A DNA stretch of 64,000 nucleotides from JAXMHQ01 sp046346665 (GCA_046346665.1 JAXMHQ010000018.1:1-64000); one strand, 5' to 3'; positions 32,585-41,942 are shown, counted from the first letter of the stretch. Notes: generated by a model from the sequence alone, not told the origin. Program-made: numbers and translations.

Positions 32585-35227
32585 TCAACGCGGCGTCGGG
32601 GAAATCACACCTGTTGTCCTCGGCACATGAAATCCGCCCACGCGAAGACCCGCCGATTTGCCCTGGAGATCCGCCGTTGCATACCTCGCCGTGATGACTT
32701 TCGATTCGCCCGGCCAGAGGGTCACGTCGTTGTCATCGTAAAACACCGGGACGACCTCCGGCCCGCCCTCGCCCTGCGTCACCTCGGCCCGTAAAAAGAA
32801 TGCGAGGCGCGCTTCCGAGTCGTTCCGGAGCCGGATCGTCACCGTTTCCACACCGTTGCTCAGCAGCTTCGATCCGGACACGCCAACGGAATCGTTCACC
32901 GGCAAACTGTTCAATCCCGTCAGGTCCGCATACCGCGTGATCTCGCAGCCGTCGTTGTTGTGCTTCTCAAAGTGGAACGCGTCGGTCCGGGTGGATTGCC
33001 AGTAAACATTGTCATCCACCACCGTCCCGGCGGAATCCTTGAGCTGCAGCCGGACAAAATAGGTCGTGGAAAGACCGGGCACGGAGCCAATCGACAATGC
33101 CTGGCGGCTGGCATTTGCGTCGATCGACGCGATGCGGACTTCATTGGAATACTTCGGTGACAGGTCGATGTTATAAACGCGGGCCAGCACGGTGTAATTG
33201 CTGAAACTGCCGCGGCGCTCGTTGTTGATCCACACGGAATTGTCGGCGCAGTTCAACGAAACATGCAGCGGCCGGGCGCAGGCCTTCTGGGTGGCAAACG
33301 TCGCGCTGTTGGGTTTCAGGTAATAATCAAACAGGTTCCAAAACAGGCCCGGCAGCGCGTTGTTCAGCATCCACATGTAAACCCCCGTCGCCGGACGGTG
33401 TGACCGGGATTTGAATGCCGAATAGGACTCGTACTGCGCCCGCATGGATTCGTATTGGGACAACTGGGCCTTCTGACAAAATTCCTCCGCGCCGGAAGAT
33501 GGCCCGTAGCGTTCGTCGATCGCCTTTCGCGCGATGCCGAGGCCGGGATTCGGCGACGCCATCGCGTACGGCGCCGTGTGGTAATCCCAAACATTGTCAG
33601 GCGGCCACAGATGTTCGGTCGGGATGAATTTCACCAGGCTTTCATACTCGGGCAGGATCGCGCCCGGCCCCTGCTCCGCGCAGAATCCCCACGCGCCGCC
33701 CCCGAACGGCTGGTCGGCCCCTTCCCAGAAATATCCCGGCGGCATGTAATTGTATTCGCCCTGCATCTTGATGCCGTCCCACGCGGCCGGGTCCAGGCAG
33801 GCCCAGAGACTGGCGTTCTTCGCCACCGCGCTGTCCCCGCGGAACCCGTAACGGTCGAGCACCGCGTTGTTGGCGTCCTGCTGCGGATAGGACGGCTCGT
33901 TGTCGCTGCCATGCGTCCAGATCGCCAGGCTCGGGTGACGCCGGAATTCCCGCATCTGCCATTCCACCATCGCCGTCATCGTCGGATTCGCCGGACCATT
34001 GGATCCGCCGACAATGTAGGTCTCCCAGTCGCAGGATTGACCCAGCATGATGAAAATGCCTTCTCGGTCGCAGATGTCGTACAACTCGTCATTGGCATTC
34101 CATCCCTCGAATCGAAGCGAATTCAACCCCATCATTTTCAAATAACCCATTTCCCCCTCGTTGCGCCGATGATCGTACCGGCTGAACAGTTCCCAGTTGT
34201 AACCCGCGCCCCGGCAGAGCACCTTCTCCCCGTTCAACTTCAACCCCCACATCCCGTCGGGCGTGTGGTACTGCTCGAACTTGCGGATGCCGAACGGAAC
34301 GGTTTTGGAATCGCTCTCCACACCGCCGGTTTCGAACCACGCTTTCAGTTCGTAAAGTTCCGGCGTTCCCAACTGGTAAGGCCACCAGAGTTTCGGATTC
34401 GGAATGCGAACCGTCGCCGCCACCCACTTTTCCTCGCCTCCGTTCAGCGACACTGGCTGTTCAAAAGGAATCGGCGTCGCGCCCGGCCCTGTGATCGCCC
34501 CCCTCAGAACGCCCGAGACCGCTGTGTCCCCGCCGTTGATCAGCAGCGCCCGCGCGGAAACCGTGCATGAGGCCGGATTTGGAAACGCGATGTCGGTCAC
34601 CGCGACATTGGGCGCCTCGACGGCGACCGGGCCGGCCGTGGTTTGAAGCGTCACCGCCCGCCACAAACCCGCGCCGCCGTCCCGCGGCGCCTCGTTCCAA
34701 TCCACAAATATCAGGTTGAATAACTCGCCCCGGGGCGGACGCACCCGCACCGCCAGCGCATTGGTCCCGGGCCGTATCACCCCGGTGACCTTCTTCCGGA
34801 TGGGAATGAATGCGTTGCTGCTCCCGCAACCGATCGAGGAACCGTTGAGATAAATCTCGGCATCGCGCTGAATGCCTCCGAACTTCAGCCAGTACTGCGC
34901 AGCCCGCGGAGCGGCGAACTCGGTCCGAAACCACCAGTCCTGGTTGGTGAGGCCCGGCACCCGCATGTAATTTGTCCCGACAAAAACATCGTCGCCGCCG
35001 AATACACCATTATTCACCAAGGTGCCCAGCACCGTGGACGGCACCCGCGCGGGAAACCAGGCCGCAGCGTTGAAACCCGCCGTGGACAGCACCGCGCCAG
35101 AAGCCGCGACGTTCGTTGCACACGTCATCCGCCAGCCTTCGGCGAGCTTGATCTCACCGGCCGCCGCCAGGAATGGAGAAAACAGCCCCGCAAGGAGAAC
35201 GCCTGCGAATGATCGGACGAAAGTCAT
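32585..35227 (-). CDS. Glycoside hydrolase family 2, exo-beta-glucosaminidase/mannosidase-like
   Basis: About 880 residues from ATG 35227, beginning with a signal peptide (RSFAGVLLAGLFSPFLAAAG). Domains in order: jelly-roll sugar-binding domain (WWFRTEFAAPRAAQYWLKFGG), Ig-like domain, TIM barrel from ~300 (KLNGEKVLCRGAGYNWELF; SLAIWTHGSDNEP, where family-2 enzymes have the acid/base NE), and C-terminal Ig-like domains. The order fits CsxA-type exo-beta-D-glucosaminidase or endo-beta-mannosidase. SDNEP retains the Asn-Glu pair. It would act in the periplasm or outside on glycans. Confidence 0.87.
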   Translation of the reverse strand: MTFVRSFAGVLLAGLFSPFLAAAGEIKLAEGWRMTCATNVAASGAVLSTAGFNAAAWFPARVPSTVLGTLVNNGVFGGDDVFVGTNYMRVPGLTNQDWWFRTEFAAPRAAQYWLKFGGIQRDAEIYLNGSSIGCGSSNAFIPIRKKVTGVIRPGTNALAVRVRPPRGELFNLIFVDWNEAPRDGGAGLWRAVTLQTTAGPVAVEAPNVAVTDIAFPNPASCTVSARALLINGGDTAVSGVLRGAITGPGATPIPFEQPVSLNGGEEKWVAATVRIPNPKLWWPYQLGTPELYELKAWFETGGVESDSKTVPFGIRKFEQYHTPDGMWGLKLNGEKVLCRGAGYNWELFSRYDHRRNEGEMGYLKMMGLNSLRFEGWNANDELYDICDREGIFIMLGQSCDWETYIVGGSNGPANPTMTAMVEWQMREFRRHPSLAIWTHGSDNEPSYPQQDANNAVLDRYGFRGDSAVAKNASLWACLDPAAWDGIKMQGEYNYMPPGYFWEGADQPFGGGAWGFCAEQGPGAILPEYESLVKFIPTEHLWPPDNVWDYHTAPYAMASPNPGLGIARKAIDERYGPSSGAEEFCQKAQLSQYESMRAQYESYSAFKSRSHRPATGVYMWMLNNALPGLFWNLFDYYLKPNSATFATQKACARPLHVSLNCADNSVWINNERRGSFSNYTVLARVYNIDLSPKYSNEVRIASIDANASRQALSIGSVPGLSTTYFVRLQLKDSAGTVVDDNVYWQSTRTDAFHFEKHNNDGCEITRYADLTGLNSLPVNDSVGVSGSKLLSNGVETVTIRLRNDSEARLAFFLRAEVTQGEGGPEVVPVFYDDNDVTLWPGESKVITARYATADLQGKSAGLRVGGFHVPRTTGVISPTPR

Positions 35228-35346
35228 CGTAAACCAAAAGTCTGCCGGTCGGCGGACGACGGCACCCACTCAAACAGTTTGAGTTCGGGATGTCAATTGC
35301 GCCAAAAATAGCGCGACAAAAACCTTTCCGCGCATCGCCCGGACGT

Positions 35347-35384
35347 TGCAACCTTTGTGTTGCAGGTGCAACAAAAAGGTTGCA
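35347..35384. repeat. 38-base palindrome, copy 1 (TGCAACCTTT...)
   Basis: A near-perfect palindrome: TGCAACCTTTGTGTTGCA, central GG, then TGCAACAAAAAGGTTGCA; the arms differ from perfect by one base pair. It lies in the ~500-base gap between the divergent GH2 and unknown-family genes. The same arms recur 264 bases further on with a CC centre. Confidence 0.85.
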
Positions 35385-35610
35385 GTGGTATCGCAGACAA
35401 GACCGTCACGTGGGGAACGGGAATTCGTTATCTTTCGGGGTCGGCGGACGGGTAGCGGACCGCCGTTCAAGCGAAAGTCTCCGGATTCCCTGCTTCGCGC
35501 AAGCTACCGGTTCCGCCACTTGTGCTGCTTTTCGCGTTTGGCAGGGCGGAGACCCACAGTTCAGGCTGTGGATTGCAGCCGGAAGCGCGCAAACACGCCG
35601 GCAATCGGAG

Positions 35611-35648
35611 TGCAACCTTTGTGTTGCACCTGCAACAAAAAGGTTGCA
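35611..35648. repeat. 38-base palindrome, copy 2 (TGCAACCTTT...)
   Basis: The same two arms as copy 1, in the same orientation, but with CC at the centre instead of GG. Together the two copies bracket 226 bases without a supportable gene, just upstream of the secreted protein at 35726. They could be regulatory dyads or the ends of a small non-autonomous element. Confidence 0.85.
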
Positions 35649-35725
35649 GCTTCGAATCGTACACTCCACCTCCCTATAGATAGCGGGTTTTCAAGTTGCC
35701 ACCGTTCTGGTATCGGAATGTGTGA

Positions 35726-37516
35726 ATGACATTGTCCGGTTTTTCAAATCGTCCCCGCGCCCGGCTGCAGTTTATCGCCATGGCTGCCGGGCTGGCCGCG
35801 GCGCTGGCTGTCGGCGCGGGCGTCCACGCCGCGCCCGCCGCCACGAACTTGTCTTCAGAGTTCGTTCTCGACATGGTCTACGACAACCCGGGAGAACCGC
35901 CGCAACCGACGGCCTTCCGCGATCCGCGCACGCTCGCGCAATGGGGTTACAACGGCCAGGTCATCGTCGCGGCGGCCGACGCCTGCGAGACCTTCGACGC
36001 CATCGCCCCCGGCCTGCTGAACACAAACAGTCCGTCCCGAACCTGGATTGAGAATCACGCCCGCGCCCTGGAGACCCGCGCGCGGGACATCCATGCCGCC
36101 GGATTGCAGGCCTATGCCTGGATCCAGTTCATCCTGCTGCCGCGCGAAATTGTCGCCCGTTACCGCGACCGGATCTGCGACAGCCAGGGCCGCATCGACC
36201 TGGAACAGCCGCTGACCCAACAACTGGTGCGCGCACAGGTGGCGGAACTGTTCGATCGCTGCCCCTCCCTCGACGGGATCGTGGTGCGCACGGGCGAAAT
36301 TTACCTGCACGACACCCCCTTCCACACCTCGAAAGGCAGGGCCAACGAGGAATTGATCCAGGCCGGCACCGCGATCCTCAACGGCCCGCAAAGCCATATC
36401 ACCCTGCTCCGGATCCTCCGCGACGAAGCCTGCGTGAAGCGCGGCAAAAAGGTGTTCTACCGCACGTGGGATTTCGGCGATAACTTTCACATCAACCCGG
36501 AGTATTACCTGAAAGTCACGGACGCGATTGCGCCCCACACGAACCTGGTATTTTCGATCAAGCCGCAGGCGGGCGATTTTCTCCGGATGCTGCCATTTAA
36601 TCAAACGTTAGGCATCGGCCGCCACCGGCAGATCGTGGAGGTGCAATGCCAGCGCGAGGCCTACGGCAAGGGCGCGCATCCCTATTACGTGGGCGACGGC
36701 GTGATCAACGGGTGGGAGGAATTCGCGTGGATCATGAAACCCGGCGGCGCGCGCGGCCTGCGGGACATCGCCGGAAACCCGCGCTACGCCGGCGTCTGGA
36801 CCTGGTCGCGCGGAGGCGGCTGGGCGGGGCCTTACCTCACCAACGAACTCTGGTGCGCGCTCAACCTCTACGTGGTCAGCCGTTACGCCGAAAACACCAA
36901 CCGGACCGAACGCGAGATCTTCGACGAATACGCCGCCGCACAGCTCGGATTGCAGGGACAGGACGTCGATCGGTTTCGCGAATTGAACCTGCTCTCCGCC
37001 GCGGCCGTGCTGCGGGGACAATGCAGCGCTCACGGCTGGGTCGATTTGTGGTGGGCCCGCGACGACACCCTCGCGGAACCCGACCTGCGCCGCTTTGTCC
37101 GCAGCAACCTCGTCGAAACCGTCCTCGCCGAAAAAGCGGAGTCGGTCAGACTCTGGAGGCAAATCGAATCGCTCGCGGCACAAATCCAGTTCACCAACAC
37201 CGCGACCCGCGAGTTCGTGGCCGTGTCGTCGGCTTACGGGCGCATCAAGTATTCCATCATCGAACAGGGCTGGACCATCCTGCTGCTCGGCGGACAGGGC
37301 GATTCGTCGGGGCGGTACGACTGCGAACGGATTTCAGCCGCCATCGCGCGCTACGACGAACTGTGGTCGGAATGGCGGGCCTTGAAAGCGGCGCACGCCT
37401 GCTGCCCCACGCTGTACCGGCCCGTAGCCTTCGAAAATAAACCCGGCCTGGGCGCGGCCGTCGATCGCTATCGCAAGATCTGCGCGGCAACCGCGGATCG
37501 CAATCGCGGGCCGTGA
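35726..37516 (+). CDS. Secreted protein of unknown family, glycoside-hydrolase-like
   Basis: 596 residues; the first ~35 are a signal peptide (FIAMAAGLAAALAVGAGVHA). The middle reads like a TIM barrel: GYNGQVIVAAADACETFDAI, GLQAYAWIQFILLP, DGIVVRTGEIYLHDTPF, KVFYRTWDFGDNFHINPEYY, IVEVQCQREAYGKG and YAGVWTWSRGGGW. Glu/Asp residues at strand ends (VRTGEIY, YRTWDFGD) are plausible catalytic acids. The pattern suggests an enzyme acting on glucuronate-type or other plant or algal sugars, but I cannot place it in a numbered family. Confidence 0.7.
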   Translation: MTLSGFSNRPRARLQFIAMAAGLAAALAVGAGVHAAPAATNLSSEFVLDMVYDNPGEPPQPTAFRDPRTLAQWGYNGQVIVAAADACETFDAIAPGLLNTNSPSRTWIENHARALETRARDIHAAGLQAYAWIQFILLPREIVARYRDRICDSQGRIDLEQPLTQQLVRAQVAELFDRCPSLDGIVVRTGEIYLHDTPFHTSKGRANEELIQAGTAILNGPQSHITLLRILRDEACVKRGKKVFYRTWDFGDNFHINPEYYLKVTDAIAPHTNLVFSIKPQAGDFLRMLPFNQTLGIGRHRQIVEVQCQREAYGKGAHPYYVGDGVINGWEEFAWIMKPGGARGLRDIAGNPRYAGVWTWSRGGGWAGPYLTNELWCALNLYVVSRYAENTNRTEREIFDEYAAAQLGLQGQDVDRFRELNLLSAAAVLRGQCSAHGWVDLWWARDDTLAEPDLRRFVRSNLVETVLAEKAESVRLWRQIESLAAQIQFTNTATREFVAVSSAYGRIKYSIIEQGWTILLLGGQGDSSGRYDCERISAAIARYDELWSEWRALKAAHACCPTLYRPVAFENKPGLGAAVDRYRKICAATADRNRGP

Positions 37517-37648
37517 CCGGAGCGCGGCTGTATCCACGCTTTTTAGGATCAGCCGCAGAAACGCGGCGGAGCCGGGCGGAACCGCCGTCTCGGCGCCGCT
37601 TGCCACTTTGCTCCGGGTGCGGTTAACTTCCGGCAGGAGATATACATT

Positions 37649-38077
37649 GTGAACGACTCACATGCGGAATCGGCCGAGGCCCGGGAGCAGCAGTTGTGCG
37701 TGAGTTGCATGGCGCCCAACGAACCGGAAGCGCATTTCTGCGTCCAGTGCGGCGCGCCCCTGAGTTCCTACGCTTCCACGGGCCCGTTCGAGAGCCTCTT
37801 TGCCGAGGGAAGCGTTTACCGCAAAGCCGCGGAACGCCCGCAAAAACTCATCGTGGTTCTCGGGATCTGGGTCCTTTTCGGGCTCACCGGCCTGGGCGGC
37901 GCCATGATCATCGTCATCAGCCTGTCGCGCCGCCGCATTGGCGAGGATTGGTATGGAATCCTGACAGGTGCCGCCTTCATCGCTGTTTCCGTGGCCATGA
38001 TCTTCCGCACCACGGCAAATTACATCGGCAGAAACCGGCAGGCCCAACAGCATGCACCCGACTCAAATCCCGACTGA
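37649..38077 (+). CDS. Zinc-ribbon membrane protein
   Basis: 142 residues from a GTG start with a clear ribosome site (AGGAGA, nine bases upstream). The N-terminal CVSCMAPNEPEAHFCVQCGAP is a four-cysteine zinc ribbon. Two membrane helices follow (LIVVLGIWVLFGLTGLGG and WYGILTGAAFIAVSVAMIF). Such proteins are common but functionally undefined. The next gene starts 26 bases inside this one. Confidence 0.72.
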   Translation: MNDSHAESAEAREQQLCVSCMAPNEPEAHFCVQCGAPLSSYASTGPFESLFAEGSVYRKAAERPQKLIVVLGIWVLFGLTGLGGAMIIVISLSRRRIGEDWYGILTGAAFIAVSVAMIFRTTANYIGRNRQAQQHAPDSNPD

Positions 38078-38591
38078 AATTCAACGCCGCCTCGTTCGCC
38101 GGTTCCGCGCGGTCCTGGCGATCTTCATCGCCGGACTGATCCTCAGCGGCGTCACGGCTTTTCCGCTGCAGGCGGAGATCCACCAACTCGCCTCGCTGCT
38201 TGGCATTCCGGAAGGCGCAGACCCCGCGTCGCTAAATGGATTGTGTTATTGGATCGGCTATGTGCGAGCCGGCATCGATTCGACATACGTGGCTTACCCG
38301 TTCATGGCTTATGGAACGGACTGGCTGGCGTTCGCGCACCTCGTCCTCGCCGTCTTCTTCCTGGGACCGCTGCGCGAACCGACGCGGCACGATTGGATCC
38401 TGGTGTCGGGACTCATCGCCTGCGCCGGCGTGCTGCCCCTGGCATTGATCTGCGGCCCGATGCGCGGGATTCCGGCTTACTGGCAATGGATCGATTGTTC
38501 CTTCGGCATTCTCGGCTGCATTCCCCTGACATATTGCCTGCGGATCAGCCGGACCCTGCAGCGCACGGCGCCCGCGGTAGTAAGGGCCTGA
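38052..38591 (+). CDS. Hypothetical membrane protein
   Basis: 179 residues with four hydrophobic segments (AVLAIFIAGLILSGVTAF, WLAFAHLVLAVFFLG, LVSGLIACAGVLPLALICG and a weaker one near the end). It overlaps the zinc-ribbon gene by 26 bases, suggesting translational coupling. There is no recognisable domain. Confidence 0.65.
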   Translation: MHPTQIPTEIQRRLVRRFRAVLAIFIAGLILSGVTAFPLQAEIHQLASLLGIPEGADPASLNGLCYWIGYVRAGIDSTYVAYPFMAYGTDWLAFAHLVLAVFFLGPLREPTRHDWILVSGLIACAGVLPLALICGPMRGIPAYWQWIDCSFGILGCIPLTYCLRISRTLQRTAPAVVRA

Positions 38592-38699
38592 AAAGCTGCG
38601 GGGGCGTCGTCACGCGAAAAAGACACTCCAGATGCTTACCGCACGTTCATGCTCGTGCACTGCGACGACGCGGCTTGACAAAGCGTCGCGCGCTGCCTG

Positions 38700-38930
38700 A
38701 TGTTATCTGGCATGAACCTAACTGAACTAAGTCCCGCCGATTTGCGTCGTGCGGCGCGAATCAAGGAACAGATCGTCCGACTTACCGCCGAATTAGGCCG
38801 GATCACCGGCTCCTCCTCCGGCGCGCCGGGCGCGGCTCCGAAAAGGCGCAAGATGAGCGCCGCCGGACGCGCGCGCATCGTGGCCGCCCAGAAACTGCGC
38901 TGGGCCAAAATCCGCGCCGGGAAGAAATAA
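38700..38930 (+). CDS. Small basic protein with KRRKMSAAGRARI tail
   Basis: 76 residues, or 72 from the second ATG at 38712 (MNLTELSPADLRRAARI), which is the likelier start. The N-terminal part is an amphipathic helix; after a Ser/Gly/Pro linker the C-terminus is strongly basic (KRRKMSAAGRARIVAAQKLR, then WAKIRAGKK). This resembles the short basic tails found on many nucleic-acid-binding bacterial proteins. A role in DNA or RNA binding is inference. Confidence 0.6.
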   Translation: MLSGMNLTELSPADLRRAARIKEQIVRLTAELGRITGSSSGAPGAAPKRRKMSAAGRARIVAAQKLRWAKIRAGKK

Positions 38931-39134
38931 ACCCCAGGACGCAATCGCGGGCAGCGATCGGTATCACATCCAGCGCAGGTGAAGGAGGCGCCTGCCGGAT
39001 GAAACCTCCGCTCCTCCGGACGGGATTCTTTGGGGCTGGTTTTTCGCCGGGTTCGCCAGCGGGGACCAATCACCGCGCAGGAAGTGTGCATCCCCGGCAT
39101 CGGCGCAACCCCGCCGCGCCCCCCCGTTTCCCCA

Positions 39135-39221
39135 CCCGGTGTCACATCTAGACATTCAACATTTGCCCCCGGAAAGGGTTAAGAACACCTCAAATGTTGA
39201 ATGTCTAGATGTGACACCGGG
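39135..39221. repeat. Perfect 31-base inverted repeat (GGTGTCACATCTAGACATTC...)
   Basis: The arms begin CCCGGTGTCACATCTAGACA and end CATTTG; the complementary arm starts CAAATGTTGAATGTCTAGAT. Both are 31 bases and pair without a mismatch across a 25-base spacer. A diverged copy is at 63100-63182. The left part of the 394-base gap (38931-39130) holds no feature I can name. Confidence 0.92.
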
Positions 39222-39282
39222 CCGGGCTGCGGACGGCGACACGCCGCCCCTCCCGGCGCAGACCTATCAGCAATATGTCATC

Positions 39283-39345
39283 TACTTATAATAAGTATTA
39301 CTGATTGTTTTAGCTGTTTATCTATTGACATTAGCTGTCATTAAT
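39283..39345 (+). promoter_or_regulatory. AT-rich control region with two dyads upstream of the HTH-EIIA gene
   Basis: In an otherwise GC-rich window this ~70-base stretch is AT-rich. It contains a perfect dyad TACTTATAATAAGTA (39283-39297) that includes TATAAT, and a second dyad TGACATTAGCTGTCA (about 39326-39340) overlapping TTGACA at 39325. They lie 60-120 bases upstream of the ATG at 39403. These are plausible promoter/operator elements for the operon, perhaps autoregulated by its HTH proteins; that is inference. Confidence 0.5.
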
Positions 39346-39402
39346 CCAGATTTGTCCACAGATGTCCAAAGCGCGTCTTGCGCCCTGGATGTCGCCGTCC
39401 GA

Positions 39403-40116
39403 ATGAAACTAACGGTCAAGGACGTCGCCGAGTTGTTGAACATCTCGGAAAAGACGGTCTATCGCTGGGTGGACGAGCGAAAACTCCCCGGTTATCGCTT
39501 AAGTGGACAGTACCGGTTTAATCGTGCGGAGCTCTTGGACTGGGCGACGGCGAACCGGATCAATGTTTCTCCCCTGATTTTTGAAGAACCCGAGGCTTCC
39601 TCAGGCCCGCTTCCGGAATTGTCCTCCGCACTGGAATCCGGCGGCATTCATTATCGCATTTCAGGCAGCGACAAGACGTCGGCTCTCAGGAGCGTGGTGG
39701 AGGTATTGCGGTTGCCCGACCAGGTGGATCGTGGGTTTTTGCTCCAGGTGTTGCTGGCACGGGAGTCTTTGGAATCCACCGCAGTGGGCGACGGCATTGC
39801 GATTCCGCACGTGCGCAACCCGATTGTGTTGCATGTGCCCAGCCCGGTGGTGACGCTGTGTTTCCTGGAGCAGCCGGTGGATTTCGGGGCGCTGGACGGG
39901 CAGCAGGTTCAATCGCTGTTCACGCTCATCAGCCCCACGATCAAGGCGCACCTGCATTTGCTGTCGCGGCTGACGTTCGCGCTCCGGCATCCGGAGTTCA
40001 AGCGCCTCATTGTCGGACAGGGCAGCCGGGAGGATATTTTTGCGGCGCTGCGCGGCATCAGCCGGAATTTGCGTGTGGCGCCGGGGCCCGGGAATGGGAA
40101 GGAAGCGAGGGCATGA
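39403..40116 (+). CDS. HTH (excisionase-type) - PTS EIIA domain regulator 1
   Basis: About 237 residues from ATG 39403 (KLTVKDVAELLNISEKTVYR); an upstream TTG at 39325 coincides with a promoter-like TTGACA and is not preferred. The N-terminal ~60 residues are a MerR/excisionase-type HTH (VYRWVDERKLPGYRLSGQYR). The rest is an EIIA-Ntr/fructose-type domain with the phosphoryl-accepting His in GDGIAIPHVRNP. So DNA binding is likely coupled to a phosphorylation state or ligand. Its stop overlaps the SulP start (ATGA). Confidence 0.85.
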   Translation: MKLTVKDVAELLNISEKTVYRWVDERKLPGYRLSGQYRFNRAELLDWATANRINVSPLIFEEPEASSGPLPELSSALESGGIHYRISGSDKTSALRSVVEVLRLPDQVDRGFLLQVLLARESLESTAVGDGIAIPHVRNPIVLHVPSPVVTLCFLEQPVDFGALDGQQVQSLFTLISPTIKAHLHLLSRLTFALRHPEFKRLIVGQGSREDIFAALRGISRNLRVAPGPGNGKEARA

Positions 40117-41942
40117 GCGTGCCGGTGAACCGATTTCGTTTTCGACCGAAGCTGCTGGACGCGCTGCAGGATTATTCGCGGGCGGATTTCATGCAGGACC
40201 TGGTGGCGGGGATCACGGTGGGGATCGTGGCGCTGCCGCTGGCGATGGCGTTCGCGATTGCATCCGGCGTGAAGCCGGAGGCCGGCATTTTCACCGCGGT
40301 GATCGCGGGCTTCATCATTTCCGCCCTGGGCGGCACGCGGGTGGCCATCGGCGGTCCGACCGGCGCGTTCATCGTCATTCTCTACGGCATTCTTGCCAAT
40401 TACGGCGCCGAGAACCTGGCCACCTGCACCGTGATGGCGGGCGTCATTCTGTTCATCATGGGCGCCGCGCGGCTGGGCACGATGATCAAGTACATCCCCT
40501 ACCCGGTCACGATGGGATTCACCTCGGGCATCGCGGTGCTCATTTTCAGCACGCAGATCAAGGATTTCTTCGGCATCCACGCGGACAAGGTGCCGTCGGA
40601 ATTCTTCGAAAAAATGAAGGTGCTGGGCGAGCATTTGCGGGCCGGGGATTTGGATTGGGCAACGCTGGCGCTGGCGGCGGCGTCGCTGGCGATCATTCTG
40701 TTCTGGCCGAAGCGCATTCAACGGCGCGTGCCGGGATCGATCGTGGCGCTGGTGCTCGGCACGCTTGGGGTTTTCCTGTTTCAACTGCCGGTGGAAACCA
40801 TCGGCACCCGGTTCGGCGGCATTCCCCAGGCGCTGCCGCATCCACAGATGCCCGCGCTGTCGTGGGAGACGATCCGGCACCTGTTCCAGCCCGCAACGAC
40901 GATCGCGCTGCTGGCGGCGATTGAATCGCTCCTGTGCGCGGTGGTGGCGGACGGGATGGTGGATGACCGGCATGATTCGAACCAGGAATTGATGGCGCAG
41001 GGGCTGGCGAACATTGCGAGCCCGTTGTTTGGCGGGATTGCGGCGACGGGGGCGATTGCGCGGACGGCGACCAACGTGAAGTGCGGCGCGCGCAGCCCGG
41101 TGGCGGGAATCATTCATGCCCTCACGCTGCTGGCGATCATCCTGGTGGCCGCGCCCGCGGCGAAATTCATCCCGCTTGCCACCTTGAGCGCGGTGCTGGT
41201 GAACGTGGCTCTGAACATGGGCGAGTGGCATAATTTCGGCCGGCTCGCGAAATGGCCGCGCAGCGACGCCGTGGTGTTCCTCACCGCCTTCGGCCTCACC
41301 GTTGTGGTCGACCTGACTGTCGCGGTGGAAATCGGCATGGTTCTGGCCGCGGTCCTGTTCATCAAGCGCGTGTCCGAGACGACGCAGATCACGGCGGTGG
41401 ATGAGACCACGGAAACGGAGGGATCGCAGCATTCGCTGGTGGGCCGGACGATACCGCGCGGGGTGATGGTTTACCGGATTTTCGGGTCGTTCTTTTTTGG
41501 GGCGGTGGACAAGCTGGAGAGCGCGTTGAAGCGCGAGAAGGAGGAGCCGGAGGTGTTGATTTTGCGCATGCGCAAGGTGCTGGCGATGGACGCGACGGGG
41601 CTTAACGCGCTGGAGGATCTTTATGAGCGGCTGCATCGACGCGGCAAGCACCTGCTTTTGAGCGGCCCGCACACGCAGCCATTGTTCATGATGGACAAGG
41701 CGGGGTTCCTGGACCGGCTCGGCAAGGAAAACGTCTGCGCCAACATCGAGCTGGCGCTCGCCCGGGCGCGGGAGATCCTGAAACTGCCCGCCGAGGCCCC
41801 GCACGACCCGCTGCTTGCGGAAAAGCGCCGGATTGAAGCCGCCCGACGCGAACTTTCCGAAGCCCTGGAGCGCGCTGAAAAAGCGCTCAATCCCACATCG
41901 GGACCCGCTCCCGGGAAGCGCACGGAGACCCGCAGCGAATGA
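40113..41942 (+). CDS. SulP-family anion transporter with STAS domain
   Basis: 609 residues. The membrane domain (~20-430) has the SulP signatures DLVAGITVGIVALPLAMAFA and GGTRVAIGGPTGAFIVILYG, and ATGAIARTATN in the second half. A STAS domain follows (VLILRMRKVLAMDATGLNAL), then a charged helical tail. SulP proteins carry sulfate, bicarbonate (BicA type) or other anions, often with Na+ or H+; the substrate is not fixed by sequence. The gene is coupled to the HTH-EIIA regulator before it and precedes a second one by 41 bases. Confidence 0.92.
   Translation: MSVPVNRFRFRPKLLDALQDYSRADFMQDLVAGITVGIVALPLAMAFAIASGVKPEAGIFTAVIAGFIISALGGTRVAIGGPTGAFIVILYGILANYGAENLATCTVMAGVILFIMGAARLGTMIKYIPYPVTMGFTSGIAVLIFSTQIKDFFGIHADKVPSEFFEKMKVLGEHLRAGDLDWATLALAAASLAIILFWPKRIQRRVPGSIVALVLGTLGVFLFQLPVETIGTRFGGIPQALPHPQMPALSWETIRHLFQPATTIALLAAIESLLCAVVADGMVDDRHDSNQELMAQGLANIASPLFGGIAATGAIARTATNVKCGARSPVAGIIHALTLLAIILVAAPAAKFIPLATLSAVLVNVALNMGEWHNFGRLAKWPRSDAVVFLTAFGLTVVVDLTVAVEIGMVLAAVLFIKRVSETTQITAVDETTETEGSQHSLVGRTIPRGVMVYRIFGSFFFGAVDKLESALKREKEEPEVLILRMRKVLAMDATGLNALEDLYERLHRRGKHLLLSGPHTQPLFMMDKAGFLDRLGKENVCANIELALARAREILKLPAEAPHDPLLAEKRRIEAARRELSEALERAEKALNPTSGPAPGKRTETRSE

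Noticed and set aside
35290..35729. Several ORFs in the gap before the secreted protein gene
   Set aside because: They span the two 38-base palindromes on both strands and have low-complexity, Cys-rich translations; no ribosome site supports them.
39858..40112. N-terminal extension of the SulP ORF
   Set aside because: It lies wholly inside the HTH-EIIA gene; the SulP signature starts after the ATG at 40113 that overlaps the previous stop.
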